Below are positions 23,708 through 32,730 of a DNA stretch of 64,000 nt, piece by piece. The translations under genes and the position numbers were made by a program. Positions within the stretch are counted from its first letter, which is position 1; the number at the start of each line of letters is the position of its first letter. The DNA lies in assembly GCF_002803085.1 (NCBI RefSeq), contig NZ_NNBJ01000018.1, forward strand, positions 1 through 64,000, given 5' to 3'. The notes beneath the pieces were generated by a model. That model saw nothing but the letters and a program-made list of their open reading frames with translations. It made no database searches and was not told the origin of the DNA. This DNA comes from Streptomyces sp. CB01201 (lineage in GTDB: Bacteria; Actinomycetota; Actinomycetes; Streptomycetales; Streptomycetaceae).

Positions 23708-25209
23708 CGCAGCGGGGCGGTCTCCCCCGCGTCATCGGGATCATGGATCGGATCGCGGGCCAGTACGTCACCCGCCACCGGTTCCCGCTGCGCCCCGAGG
23801 AAGGAAAGAGCAAGCGCCACAAGGAGGTTGACGCCGAGGGCGACGATCCCCGCGTTGACACCCCACACCGGGTCGTGGTCCGTGAACACGAACCCACAGA
23901 CCACCGCGACCCCCACCGCGAGCCCCGCAAGGCCCCCCACGAGTGTCAACTTCCGCCACACAAGCCCCAGTAGCAGCATCGGCAGCAGCTGAGCCATCCC
24001 CTCGTAGGAGATGAGCGAGAGCCGTACGAGGGTGTTGGGCACGGTGTACGTCATGAGCAGGGCGAGCGCCCCCGCGACGACGACCACGACCTGCGAGGCC
24101 TCCTTCTGCCGGTCCCGCAGCCGGGGCACGAGCGAGAGCACACTGCGCCCCCACATGGTGCCGATGACCAGCATGAACACGGCCATCGGCACGATGGACG
24201 AGAGCGCCGCCGCCACCCCGATCAGGCCGACGGTCCAGGCGGGCAGCGAGTCGACGACCAGCTTGAACAGGGCGAGATTGGAGTCGGCCCCGGCCAGCCC
24301 CGGCACGACGAAGATCGCGGCCATCCCGAGCAGCATCGGCACGAAGAGCAGCACGTTGTAGGCGGGCAGCAGGACGGCGTTGCGCCGCAGGGCGTCGGCG
24401 TTGCGCGCCCCGAGGTAACCGGCGACGGTGGTCGGGAAGATCACCACGGTGAGGGAGTTGAGGACGGATGTGGTGGCGAACCACGCCTGTCCGAACGCCC
24501 CGCCGTGGCCGGGCAACGTAAGCCAGTCGCTCTTCTCGTTCACGACGCGGTCGACGAAGTCTCCGTACCCGCCGAAGTAGTGCAGCGGCACGTAGATCGC
24601 CAGGAAGGCGAGGGTGGCGATGACGAGCACGTCCTTCAGGACCGACACCCAGGCGCTGCCACGCAGCCCGCTGACCACCACGAACCCCGTGGTGACCGCG
24701 AAGGCGACGAAATAGGCCCAGTTGAGGGAGATGGCCCCGTAGGAGATGGTCGACACGACCACGCCCATGCCGGTGATCTGCAACTGGACGTACGGCAGCA
24801 GGAACACGGTGGCGAGCAGCGCGACGAGCGCCCCCACCCAGGGCCGGCCGTACCGGTGGGCCACCATGTCGGTGATCCCCACCAGGCCGTGCTTCTTGGC
24901 GTACGCCCACAACATGGGCCCGACCACATAACCGACGGCATAGCCGCAGGACATGTAGGCGACCACATACAGCACCGGCGCACCGTAGTTGTAGCCCCAG
25001 CCCGCGGCGCCCAGATAGCTGAAGCTGGTGTAGCTCTCGCCGGCCATCAGCACCCAGATGAACACGGTCCCCAGACTGCGCCCGCCCACCGACCACTCGG
25101 CGAGCCCACCGCCCCCGCCGCCCCGGCCGCGCACGGCGAACAGCCCGAGGGCGACGGTGGCGACCATGAAGACACCGAAGACGGACGTGGCGACGGCGGC
25201 GCTGCTCAT
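23701..25209 (-). CDS. Sodium:solute symporter (SSS family)
   Basis: This 502-residue protein has about 13 helices with SSS signatures: EWSVGGRSLGTVFIWVLMAGESYTSFSYLG near the N-terminus, GLVGITDMVAHRYGRPW, and GLRGSAWVSVLKDVLV. It probably imports a monocarboxylate or similar organic anion with sodium; the solute is not evident. The ATG overlaps the stop of the small upstream gene (ATGA), forming a two-gene unit. Confidence 0.9.
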   Translation of the reverse strand: MSSAAVATSVFGVFMVATVALGLFAVRGRGGGGGGLAEWSVGGRSLGTVFIWVLMAGESYTSFSYLGAAGWGYNYGAPVLYVVAYMSCGYAVGYVVGPMLWAYAKKHGLVGITDMVAHRYGRPWVGALVALLATVFLLPYVQLQITGMGVVVSTISYGAISLNWAYFVAFAVTTGFVVVSGLRGSAWVSVLKDVLVIATLAFLAIYVPLHYFGGYGDFVDRVVNEKSDWLTLPGHGGAFGQAWFATTSVLNSLTVVIFPTTVAGYLGARNADALRRNAVLLPAYNVLLFVPMLLGMAAIFVVPGLAGADSNLALFKLVVDSLPAWTVGLIGVAAALSSIVPMAVFMLVIGTMWGRSVLSLVPRLRDRQKEASQVVVVVAGALALLMTYTVPNTLVRLSLISYEGMAQLLPMLLLGLVWRKLTLVGGLAGLAVGVAVVCGFVFTDHDPVWGVNAGIVALGVNLLVALALSFLGAQREPVAGDVLARDPIHDPDDAGETAPLRA

Positions 25210-25418
25210 CGGGCCCTCCTCTGCCGTGCGCCCTTGTGATCGCCCCGCCAGGTGAGCCAGATGGCGAGCGGAGTGACCACGGTCGCGAGCAGCAACCAGA
25301 AGAAGAGGAACGGGAGTCCGAGGACCACGGGCCGCACCTTGTTCACGAAGGGCAGCGCCCCCAGGTACAGCAGATAGGGCACCCCCAGCCAGAGCAGATG
25401 TGTTCGACGACGACGCAT
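25206..25418 (-). CDS. DUF3311 small membrane protein (symporter partner)
   Basis: This 70-residue protein has two helices (LLWLGVPYLLYLGALPFVN and VVLGLPFLFFWLLLATVVTPLAIWL) and basic ends. DUF3311 proteins are regularly encoded ahead of SSS transporters and may be an accessory subunit. It has a four-base overlap with the symporter gene. Confidence 0.88.
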   Translation of the reverse strand: MRRRRTHLLWLGVPYLLYLGALPFVNKVRPVVLGLPFLFFWLLLATVVTPLAIWLTWRGDHKGARQRRAR

Positions 25419-25427
25419 CCTTGAACG

Positions 25428-26306
25428 CTAGCGCGGACGGCTGCCCCGCAATTTGCCCCACACCACAAGCCGGTAGGTGGAGGTGAACTCGGGCGTGCAG
25501 GTGGTGAGCGTGATGTAACGCCCGGGCGCGCTGTACCCGTACGAGGGCTTGACAACGCTACGGGGGACGGGGGCTATGGTTCCGCCGTCACGTGCCGAGG
25601 TCTGCGGCAGGAGCGAATCGACCACATACGTATAGACGGTGTCCCGGGTCTCGACAACGACGGAGTCCCCCACCCGCAGCCGGTTGATGTAGCGGAACGG
25701 CTCACCATGGGTGTTGCGGTGCCCGGCGAGCGCGAAGTTCCCCGTCTGCCCCGGCTGAGCGGTGCCCACGTAGTGCCCGACATACCCCTTGTCGAGCACG
25801 CCGGCTTTGCTGATCCCCTCCGCGATGGGTGCGGTGACCCCGATCCGCGGAATCCGGATGACGGCGTACGCCTGGTCACCGCGCGGCGCGCTCCCGCGAC
25901 CGGAGGTGCCGGCCTGGGGCCCGCCCGCCACGGCGACGCTCTCGTCACCGGCGGCTGGCGAGGCGGGCGAGTCCTGCGCCGGATCGGACGGACCGGATGG
26001 ATCGGACGGATCGGACAGACCGGCCGACTCGGCCGACCCGGTCGAACCCCCGGAGCGGCCCGACCCCGAAGCCCCCCATTGATCCTCAAGGGAGTGGACG
26101 GTGTCGCGGGCCTCGGCCCGGGCCTCCCGGTTGGTCCACCACAGCTGGTGCGCGACGAGCAGCAGCACGAGGAGCCCGACCGTCACGGCGAGCTCGGCGC
26201 CGACCCACAGCCCGCGCGCCGCCCGAGCCCGGGGCCCGCGCCCGTGCCCGGGTCCGCGTCCCCGCCCGCCCTGCACCCTCACCGGTACCGGTATCCCTGT
26301 GCGCAC
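25428..26306 (-). CDS. Class E sortase
   Basis: This 292-residue protein has a basic N-terminus, a membrane helix (AELAVTVGLLVLLLVAHQLW, about 38-57), a long Ser/Pro/Gly linker and the sortase domain. The triad is His196 in LAGHRNTHGEPF, Cys270 in TLTTCTPEF and Arg279 in TYRLVVWG. Class E is the housekeeping type of high-GC Gram-positives, using LAxTG-like signals on chaplins and other surface proteins. The start is GTG with a weak ribosome site. Confidence 0.9.
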   Translation of the reverse strand: MRTGIPVPVRVQGGRGRGPGHGRGPRARAARGLWVGAELAVTVGLLVLLLVAHQLWWTNREARAEARDTVHSLEDQWGASGSGRSGGSTGSAESAGLSDPSDPSGPSDPAQDSPASPAAGDESVAVAGGPQAGTSGRGSAPRGDQAYAVIRIPRIGVTAPIAEGISKAGVLDKGYVGHYVGTAQPGQTGNFALAGHRNTHGEPFRYINRLRVGDSVVVETRDTVYTYVVDSLLPQTSARDGGTIAPVPRSVVKPSYGYSAPGRYITLTTCTPEFTSTYRLVVWGKLRGSRPR

Positions 26307-26422
26307 GGGCGCAGGCTAGGTGGCTGGGCGCCAACTCACCAGGCCCGGGACGTGACGTAGTCGACCCACCAGGGCCTGAACCGCCCTCCGCCGGGCACCC
26401 GTACGGCAGTACGGTGTCCCTC

Positions 26423-27436
26423 ATGCGCCCCGACACGCCTGCCGATCACACCGCCGAAGCCGAGCGTCTGCTGCGCACCGCGGACCAGTACCCGGAGGAC
26501 CAGGAGCCCCTGCTGCTCCAGGCCGCGGCCCACCTGGAGCTCTCCGGCGACCGCCCTCGGGCCACCACGCTCTACGACCGCCTGCTGTCCACGAGGGTGG
26601 ACCACCCCCACCTGGTGAAGGCGTTCAAGGCGGCGAACCTGTGGGAGTACGGTCACGAGCCGGAGGCCCGCGCGATCATCGAGGGCATCCGGGCGGCGGC
26701 CCCGCTGGACCCGGCGGCGTGGGAGATCGTCGCCGAGACCCTTGAGGCCCACGACGAACTGGACCTCGCCCACGCCTCCCTGACCCGGGCCCTGACGCTC
26801 CTGGGCATCGCCGAGGCCACGGTGGACACGAGGGCGATCCCGTACAGCACCCAGTCCCTGGTCACCACCCGCCACCGGGTCCGCCGCCTGCTCGCGCTGC
26901 CGCACGACGACTGGGACACCCTGGCCGACGACCTGCACACGGCCCCGATCACCCTGGACGAACTCCACGACCCCAAGCGCCTGTGGTCCCTCGGCTCGGA
27001 CGACCCGGCCGAGCTCCAGGCCGAACTCGCCCGTCTACGGGCCGAGTTGGGCAGCTACCGAGCCGCCCTGTCCCGCCCGTTCCCGGTCGCCGTCCTGCAC
27101 TGGCCGGAACCGGAACTGGACGAACTCCTCACGGCGTACCCCGAGCTCCAGTCCGAATACCCCACCCACGCGGCCCACTTGCTGGACATCGAGGCCTCCC
27201 TGCGCGAACTCGCCGCGGCCGGCACCCCCAACCTCGGCATCGTGACGGCCACGGTCCCCTCCTACGAAGCCTTCGCCGCCTCCGAAGCCTCCTCCCCCGC
27301 CAACGCCGACCTCCTCCCCCAATACGCCACCACCCTGGCCGCCCGAGCCCGAGCCACCTCCTGGCCGCCCGGCCGGGGGGCCGACTGCTGGTGCGGCTCG
27401 GGGGTCAACTACGGGGACTGCCACGGGGCGGCTTGA
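26423..27436 (+). CDS. SEC-C motif protein with TPR-like repeats
   Basis: This 337-residue protein has an N-terminal helical part with tetratricopeptide character (EAERLLRTADQYPEDQEPLLLQAA, DRPRATTLYDRLLS). The C-terminus carries the SEC-C zinc motif CWCGSGVNYGDCHG (CxC-x8-CH), as at the end of SecA. The function is unknown; SEC-C domains are small zinc-binding tags. Its GC and codon use match the host, unlike the next gene. Confidence 0.82.
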   Translation: MRPDTPADHTAEAERLLRTADQYPEDQEPLLLQAAAHLELSGDRPRATTLYDRLLSTRVDHPHLVKAFKAANLWEYGHEPEARAIIEGIRAAAPLDPAAWEIVAETLEAHDELDLAHASLTRALTLLGIAEATVDTRAIPYSTQSLVTTRHRVRRLLALPHDDWDTLADDLHTAPITLDELHDPKRLWSLGSDDPAELQAELARLRAELGSYRAALSRPFPVAVLHWPEPELDELLTAYPELQSEYPTHAAHLLDIEASLRELAAAGTPNLGIVTATVPSYEAFAASEASSPANADLLPQYATTLAARARATSWPPGRGADCWCGSGVNYGDCHGAA

Positions 27437-27508
27437 TCCGTTCGGCGTCCCTCAGTTGTCAGTGGCCCCTGATTCACTAGGGGTAGCAGTCCATGGGAGG
27501 GGCGCAGC

Positions 27509-30500
27509 GTGACCAACACCGTCGACTCGGGGCAACCCGTAACCGGTCTCTACGAACAACTCATCACGCTGCGCCTCACTGAGCAGCTCAAAGGGCTAGA
27601 TGCCGCCGGGTGGCGAACCGTCGAGGCCGAGGTTGGCGCCGAATCAACATCACACGTCCTCGCGCGGCATATCGCCAACACTGTGCGCCAGGTACTGCAC
27701 CGGCTACCGCCAGCAGAGCGTGTCCATGCTGCCAATCACATCCTTGAGTCCATGAGCACGTTGGCTGGCGCACGTGAGTGGGTGGACCTCGTAGCCGAGG
27801 GGCCTCGTCAGCTCCTGGCCGTGGCCGAGCCGGAGGCACCGGGTGTCTACGCAATGCGCCCGGCCACTCCGCTGTCCGACACAGCTCTGATCACCAACGC
27901 ACCTGACGACCCGAATCTGGGCTTCGAACTTCGAGCCGAGCTCGCCACTGCTGACCGCGTCGACCTTCTCTGCGCCTTCGTTAAGTGGCACGGACTGCGC
28001 GTGCTGGAGCAATCACTCAAGGCAGCCCATGACCGAGGCGTACCGATTCGGGTGATCACGACCACCTACATCGGAGCCACGGAGCGACGAGCTCTCGACC
28101 GCCTGGTCGAAGAATTCAATGCCGAGGTGCGCGTGAGCTACGAGCTCCGCTCAACACGTCTGCACGCAAAGGCGTGGCTCTTCCGTCGCAACAGTGGGTA
28201 CGACACGGCGTACGTAGGGAGCTCGAACCTGTCCAAGGCCGCCCTCCTGGACGGGTTGGAATGGAACGTGCGGCTGTCTTCAATCGGCACGCCTGACGTC
28301 CTGCGCAAGTTCGAAGCCACCTTCGACTCATACTGGAACGATCCGACGTTCGAGCTGTACGACCCTGCCCGGGACAGCGCACGCCTCGACGACGCATTGA
28401 ATCGAGCCTCGGGCCGAATGAACGGCACCGAGCGCCCTTCGCTCCAGCTCTCGGGCTTGGAGGTCCGCCCGTATCCGCACCAGCGGGACATGCTGGAGCG
28501 TCTTGAGGTCGAGCGCACCGTTCATGATCGCCACCGCAACTTGCTGGTCGCAGCGACCGGTACGGGCAAGACAGTGATGGCTGCCTTGGACTACAAGCAG
28601 TTGCGGCAGAAGTTGGGCGCTGATGCACGGCTCCTTTTCGTCGCCCACCGCAAGGAGATCCTGCAACAGTCGCTGCGCACGTACCAAGACGTACTCGTCG
28701 ACGGCGACTTCGGCGAGCTGCTCTTCTCCGGCGAGATCCCCGAGCGATGGAACCATGTCTTCGCGAGCGTGCAATCCCTCAGCGCTCGCGCTCTGGAGCA
28801 ACTCAGCCCGGACCACTTCGACGTCATCGTCATCGACGAGTTCCATCACGGTACTTCCCCGACGTATCGACGGATCCTCGACCACTTCCGCCCCACCGAA
28901 CTGCTCGGTCTCACCGCGACGCCAGAACGCATGGACGGCAAGAACATTCAGGACGAGTTCTTCGATGGCCGCATCGCAGCTGAGATGCGGCTGTGGGAGG
29001 CACTTGAGAACGACCTCCTCAGCCCCTTCCACTACTTCGGGATCAGCGACAACACCGATCTCACTGCCGTCGAGTGGAAGCGCGGCGCCTATGACACTGC
29101 CGCCTTGAACAATGTCCTCACGGGAAATGACGCCAGGGCTCGCCTGGTGGTCAAAGCCGTAGAGGACAAGGTGACGGACGCTACAGCCATGCGCGCTCTA
29201 GGCTTCTGTGTTTCGGTGGCTCACGCACAGTTCATGGCGGGATACTTCCGCCGCGCCGGCCTGGACGCTGTTGCACTCTCCGGCGAGACTCCAGCGGAGG
29301 AACGCAAGCAGGCCTTGGTCGACTTGAAGGCGGGCAAGCTCCAGGTGATCTTCTCCGTCGACCTCTTTAACGAGGGCTTGGACATCCCTGATGTTGACAC
29401 GCTGCTGCTCTTGCGTCCCACCGCCAGCGCGACCATCTTCCTACAGCAGTTGGGCCGTGGCCTGCGTCGAAGTGAAGGCAAAGCGGTGCTGACCGTCTTG
29501 GATTTCATCGGCCAGCACCGCAAGGAGTTCCGCTTCGAGAACCAGTTCAGGGCCTTGACCAATCTGACTCGGAAGCGGCTCCTGAACCACATCGAGCATG
29601 ACTTCCCCCAGCTTCCCTCTGGCTGCCAAATCATCCTGGAGCCAAAGGCGAAGAGGGTCATCATGGAGAACATCAAGTCGCAACTTGGCATCAACGTAGC
29701 GGCGTTGGCCCACGAGGTCGCTACATATGGCGAATCACGTCTGACTCCCTACCTAGACGAGAGCGGCCGTGAGCTCAAGGAGATCTACCGCGGCGGCAAT
29801 TCATGGACCGGCCTGCTGCGCCGCGCCAAGCTTCTAACGTCGCCCGCACCGGAGAGCGAGACAGCTCTCCTCAAGCGGGTGTCGTCCTTCCTCCACGTGG
29901 ACGATCCACGAAGAGTGGCCGCCTACTCTCAACTCCTGTCAGATCAGCCGCCCGTCTACGCCAGTCTTAGTGAGCAAGAACAGGGGTACGCCCGCATGCT
30001 CTATTTCTCGCTTTGGCCTCTGGGCGGTTTCACCAGCTACGACGAGGCATTCGCCGCGCTCACCGACCACAGCGCGCTACGCGACGAACTGACACAGGTC
30101 TTGGCGTACAACCTCGCGCACACGGAGCACGTGCCGCTGCCACTCCACGGAAGCCAAGCCAGTTTGCCGCTCACCGTCCACGCCTCGTACACCCGCGAGG
30201 AAATCCTGCCAGCCCTCGGACAGTCCGAGATTGGCGGCTTCATGCCGGCCCACTTCCGCGAGGGCGTGAAATGGTGTGCGTCGGCGAGGACGGACGCCCT
30301 CCTTATCACGCGAGAGAAAGACGAGAAGGACTTCTCGCCGCAAACCCGTTATCACGACTACGCGTTGAGCGAGCGGCTCTTCCACTGGGAATCCCAGAAC
30401 CAGACCTCAGAGTCCTCGCCTACGGGCTTGCGCTACCAAAATCACGTAGCCGAGGGCAGCCAAGTCCTCCTCTTCATCCGCCGCTACAAGACCATGGACA

Positions 30501-30643
30501 TCGGGGGCGCCCAGCCGTGGATGCTGCTCGGGCCTGCCCGCTACGTCAGCCACAAAGGCAGCAAGCCGATGGCCGTCACGTGGGAGCTCATGCATGAGCT
30601 CCCAGCTGACGTGCTGACGTACTCCGTGATCGCAGCGGGCTAA
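27509..30643 (+). CDS. SauUSI-like type IV restriction enzyme (PLD nuclease-helicase-DUF3427)
   Basis: This 1044-residue protein has three parts. The PLD-type nuclease (about 130-285) has the HKD motif HAKAWLFRR with His219 and Lys221, and GSSNLS. The superfamily 2 helicase (about 315-680) has Walker A ATGTGKT 349-355, DEFH 443-446, TAT 469-471 and QLGRGLRR 647-654. A C-terminal DUF3427-type region (about 770-1040) completes it. The same order occurs in SauUSI, an ATP-dependent enzyme cutting DNA with modified cytosine. The GTG start has GGAGGGG upstream. Lower GC than flanking genes suggests transfer. Its stop overlaps that of the opposing SRA-HNH gene. Confidence 0.9.
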   Translation: MTNTVDSGQPVTGLYEQLITLRLTEQLKGLDAAGWRTVEAEVGAESTSHVLARHIANTVRQVLHRLPPAERVHAANHILESMSTLAGAREWVDLVAEGPRQLLAVAEPEAPGVYAMRPATPLSDTALITNAPDDPNLGFELRAELATADRVDLLCAFVKWHGLRVLEQSLKAAHDRGVPIRVITTTYIGATERRALDRLVEEFNAEVRVSYELRSTRLHAKAWLFRRNSGYDTAYVGSSNLSKAALLDGLEWNVRLSSIGTPDVLRKFEATFDSYWNDPTFELYDPARDSARLDDALNRASGRMNGTERPSLQLSGLEVRPYPHQRDMLERLEVERTVHDRHRNLLVAATGTGKTVMAALDYKQLRQKLGADARLLFVAHRKEILQQSLRTYQDVLVDGDFGELLFSGEIPERWNHVFASVQSLSARALEQLSPDHFDVIVIDEFHHGTSPTYRRILDHFRPTELLGLTATPERMDGKNIQDEFFDGRIAAEMRLWEALENDLLSPFHYFGISDNTDLTAVEWKRGAYDTAALNNVLTGNDARARLVVKAVEDKVTDATAMRALGFCVSVAHAQFMAGYFRRAGLDAVALSGETPAEERKQALVDLKAGKLQVIFSVDLFNEGLDIPDVDTLLLLRPTASATIFLQQLGRGLRRSEGKAVLTVLDFIGQHRKEFRFENQFRALTNLTRKRLLNHIEHDFPQLPSGCQIILEPKAKRVIMENIKSQLGINVAALAHEVATYGESRLTPYLDESGRELKEIYRGGNSWTGLLRRAKLLTSPAPESETALLKRVSSFLHVDDPRRVAAYSQLLSDQPPVYASLSEQEQGYARMLYFSLWPLGGFTSYDEAFAALTDHSALRDELTQVLAYNLAHTEHVPLPLHGSQASLPLTVHASYTREEILPALGQSEIGGFMPAHFREGVKWCASARTDALLITREKDEKDFSPQTRYHDYALSERLFHWESQNQTSESSPTGLRYQNHVAEGSQVLLFIRRYKTMDIGGAQPWMLLGPARYVSHKGSKPMAVTWELMHELPADVLTYSVIAAG

Positions 30644-31569
30644 ATCCCGGGCTGCTCTATGCCCCAGAAGCGACGATGCGCTCGAATGAATCGGCGCTGT
30701 ATTCGGTGCTCCCCAACAGTCCTCAGATAGATCCGAGGACCAATCCCCTCGGCATACCGGTCAATTACTTCGAAGTCGTCACTAAGGTAGAGGGCCCCAC
30801 GGTCCAACCTCACGTGACAGTTAGGGCAAAGACACAGGACATTGCCGTCGACGTCCGGCCCATCATTTGCGCCGAGCGACTGAATATGGGCGCCTTCCGC
30901 GTACTGAGATCCGCTGCCATTAACCCTCAGCGCGAGCTGACAAATCTGACAGGCGTAGTTATACCAGCTCTTAACACGGCGAACCACCGCCGTGTCTCGA
31001 ATGATCCGCTCCACTGTGGCCGTGGCACGCGGCGGCCGACCTTCGATCAGATCTTGAACTTGTCCCTCTATCGACGACAGTTCCTGACGATCATCATCAA
31101 GACGACGCAAGGCAAACCTGCAGATCTGGAATCCGGCGTTGCCCGCTTCCATCCACTCTCGCTCTATCCGATAGAGGCCGTCGTAGCGATACCCACTTAC
31201 AGGAGAGAAGTCCTCCTCGCCCTGATATCCGCGAATGACACGAATAGGATATCCATTGATTCGACTACGCCGCAGCCCTTCGTTTCCTCGGTTCTCCCAA
31301 TTCTGATCTGCGATCTGCCGCTTCGTGTTGGAATCTTGCCCCCCGGCACCGGTATAGGTTATTTGGTCCCACTCATCAACATCGTCCTCGTATCCGTTAC
31401 TGAGGACGATCGCGTCGGCGGCGCGTTCGCCTCTGGGGTCAAGTCCCCACGAGATCCCGGCTTGATTCTCCTTATGGAGCCCGGCAGCCTTTACTTCCTC
31501 CCGAGAAGCGAAGCGAGTGCCGGGCAGGACGCCACCGACGTGTCCGAAGACAGCTCTATACGCAGCCAT
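30640..31569 (-). CDS. SRA (YDG)-HNH endonuclease, probable modified-cytosine restriction enzyme
   Basis: This 309-residue protein has an N-terminal SRA/YDG domain (residues 1-155: VFGHVGGVLPGTRFASREE, ADAIVLSNGYEDDVDEWD, YTGAGGQ, GYPIRVIRGY, RYDGLYRI). A linker leads to a C-terminal HNH nuclease. Zinc ligands are Cys207, Cys210, Cys248 and Cys251; catalytic candidates are His228 in AEGAHIQ, Asn243 and His252. SRA domains flip out methylated cytosine, and SRA-HNH enzymes cut such DNA. Low GC (near 53 percent in parts) marks acquisition. A TAGTAT box just before the ATG suggests a leaderless message. Confidence 0.92.
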   Translation of the reverse strand: MAAYRAVFGHVGGVLPGTRFASREEVKAAGLHKENQAGISWGLDPRGERAADAIVLSNGYEDDVDEWDQITYTGAGGQDSNTKRQIADQNWENRGNEGLRRSRINGYPIRVIRGYQGEEDFSPVSGYRYDGLYRIEREWMEAGNAGFQICRFALRRLDDDRQELSSIEGQVQDLIEGRPPRATATVERIIRDTAVVRRVKSWYNYACQICQLALRVNGSGSQYAEGAHIQSLGANDGPDVDGNVLCLCPNCHVRLDRGALYLSDDFEVIDRYAEGIGPRIYLRTVGEHRIQRRFIRAHRRFWGIEQPGI

Positions 31570-31590
31570 CCGAACATACTAGCGAGTTCG

Positions 31591-31606
31591 TGATCGGACT
31601 CGATCA
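31591..31606. promoter_or_regulatory. Dyad upstream of SRA-HNH gene
   Basis: TGATCG-GACT-CGATCA is a perfect 6-base dyad 22 bases ahead of the SRA-HNH ATG, overlapping where a -35 box would lie relative to TAGTAT near 31574-31579. It could be a control site for the nuclease gene. Confidence 0.4.
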
Positions 31607-31809
31607 TGTCTGACGCTTCGCGCCCCATGGCGTTCCGGAGGCCTCCCCCAGTGGTACCTGGGGCCTTTGTCGGCGCCGTGCGATCGCGGCGCCTCGGCTA
31701 GACACCACGCGGCAGGGCCAACCTCGGTAGTGCGGCGCCCGGCCCCCTCTCCCAAGCCCTCAGAACCCAAGGGCTAGCCTCAAGGGAAACGCACTCCAGG
31801 AGGCAAACC

Positions 31810-32115
31810 ATGGCAAAGGTCCCCGCAACTTTGATCGCGGCCGGTGGGCTCGTCGGCGGGTATGGGGTGGCCCGGTGGACCAAGAAGCGGCCGCTCGGCG
31901 GGGTGGCGCTTGCGGGGGCCGGGGCGCTGGCGGCTCGGCAGTGGCAGCAGGCGGCCGGGACCAAGGCGGCCGTCGGGCTGACCAGCGCCTATGTCGCCGC
32001 GTTCGCCGGGTCGCACCCGCTGGCCAAGAAGGTCGGCGCCTGGCCCTCCGTGTTCGGGGTGGCCGGGGCCGTCGCCCTCGCTTCGTGGGCCGTCACTCGT
32101 AACTCGGGTAAGTAG
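31810..32115 (+). CDS. Small hydrophobic protein of unknown function
   Basis: This 101-residue protein has an excellent ribosome site (AGGAGG, 6 bases before the ATG). The sequence is Gly/Ala-rich with three hydrophobic segments (LIAAGGLVGGYGVARW, GVALAGAGALAARQW, SVFGVAGAVALASWAV) separated by basic residues, suggesting a small membrane protein. The family is not recognised. Host-like GC returns here, marking the right side of the low-GC insert. Confidence 0.75.
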   Translation: MAKVPATLIAAGGLVGGYGVARWTKKRPLGGVALAGAGALAARQWQQAAGTKAAVGLTSAYVAAFAGSHPLAKKVGAWPSVFGVAGAVALASWAVTRNSGK

Positions 32116-32730
32116 GCGTTCCACCCCGCAGGAAAGAAGTTCGACGGGCGTGAACGCGCGGCGCCCCGCGCCCGTACTTAGGGGCAACTCCCCCTGGTAG
32201 TCGGGTGCATGGCCATAGGTACGAGGTACGGCACGGACAGGCAGAGGCCGGCCGTTCTCAGGTTGTGCACCCGGCGGGAGGGGGCGCATCGGCCCGCCAC
32301 ACGCGCGTACCGCCGGCCCCGCCAGGCCCCGAGCCGTCGGCCCGGACCTCGCCCGGTACGCCCCCGTCACAGCGCCACGGACCAACCCTCGCCCCCGCCG
32401 CCCGTACCCCGTACCCCGTCTCGCTCGGGTGCAGGTGGTCCCCGAGTCGTACGGGGGCGGCAGCACACGCAGCGTACGGGGGCGGCAGCACACGCAGGGC
32501 CCGGCCTCGGGGGCCCTCGGGGTGCAGGCACCCGCTCGGCACGCCCCCGCCCACCAAGATGTACGGGTGCGCAGCCACGGCCGGTCCGGCCACGCGAACG
32601 GGTGACAGGACGTCTGTGCGGGAACTGAACGTGCGGCCCATGAGTACTTCCTGTAGAGGTCAGTGGAGGGTGAGCAGCAGCCATCGGCGTCAACGGGCCG
32701 TCCGGCCACCCGCACAGGGAAGCCGGCCTC
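32116..32730. other. Intergenic region with 25-base tandem duplication
   Basis: No gene is supported in 615 bases; open frames on both strands are Arg/Pro/Gly-rich without ribosome sites. A 25-base block starting CGTACGGGGGCGGCAGC is exactly duplicated at 32448-32472 and 32473-32497. The right end holds the leader of the DUF445 gene. Confidence 0.55.

Noticed and set aside
27437..31809. Integrated element with attachment repeats
   Set aside because: Low GC suggests acquisition, but no integrase, tRNA or flanking direct repeat could be found by eye.
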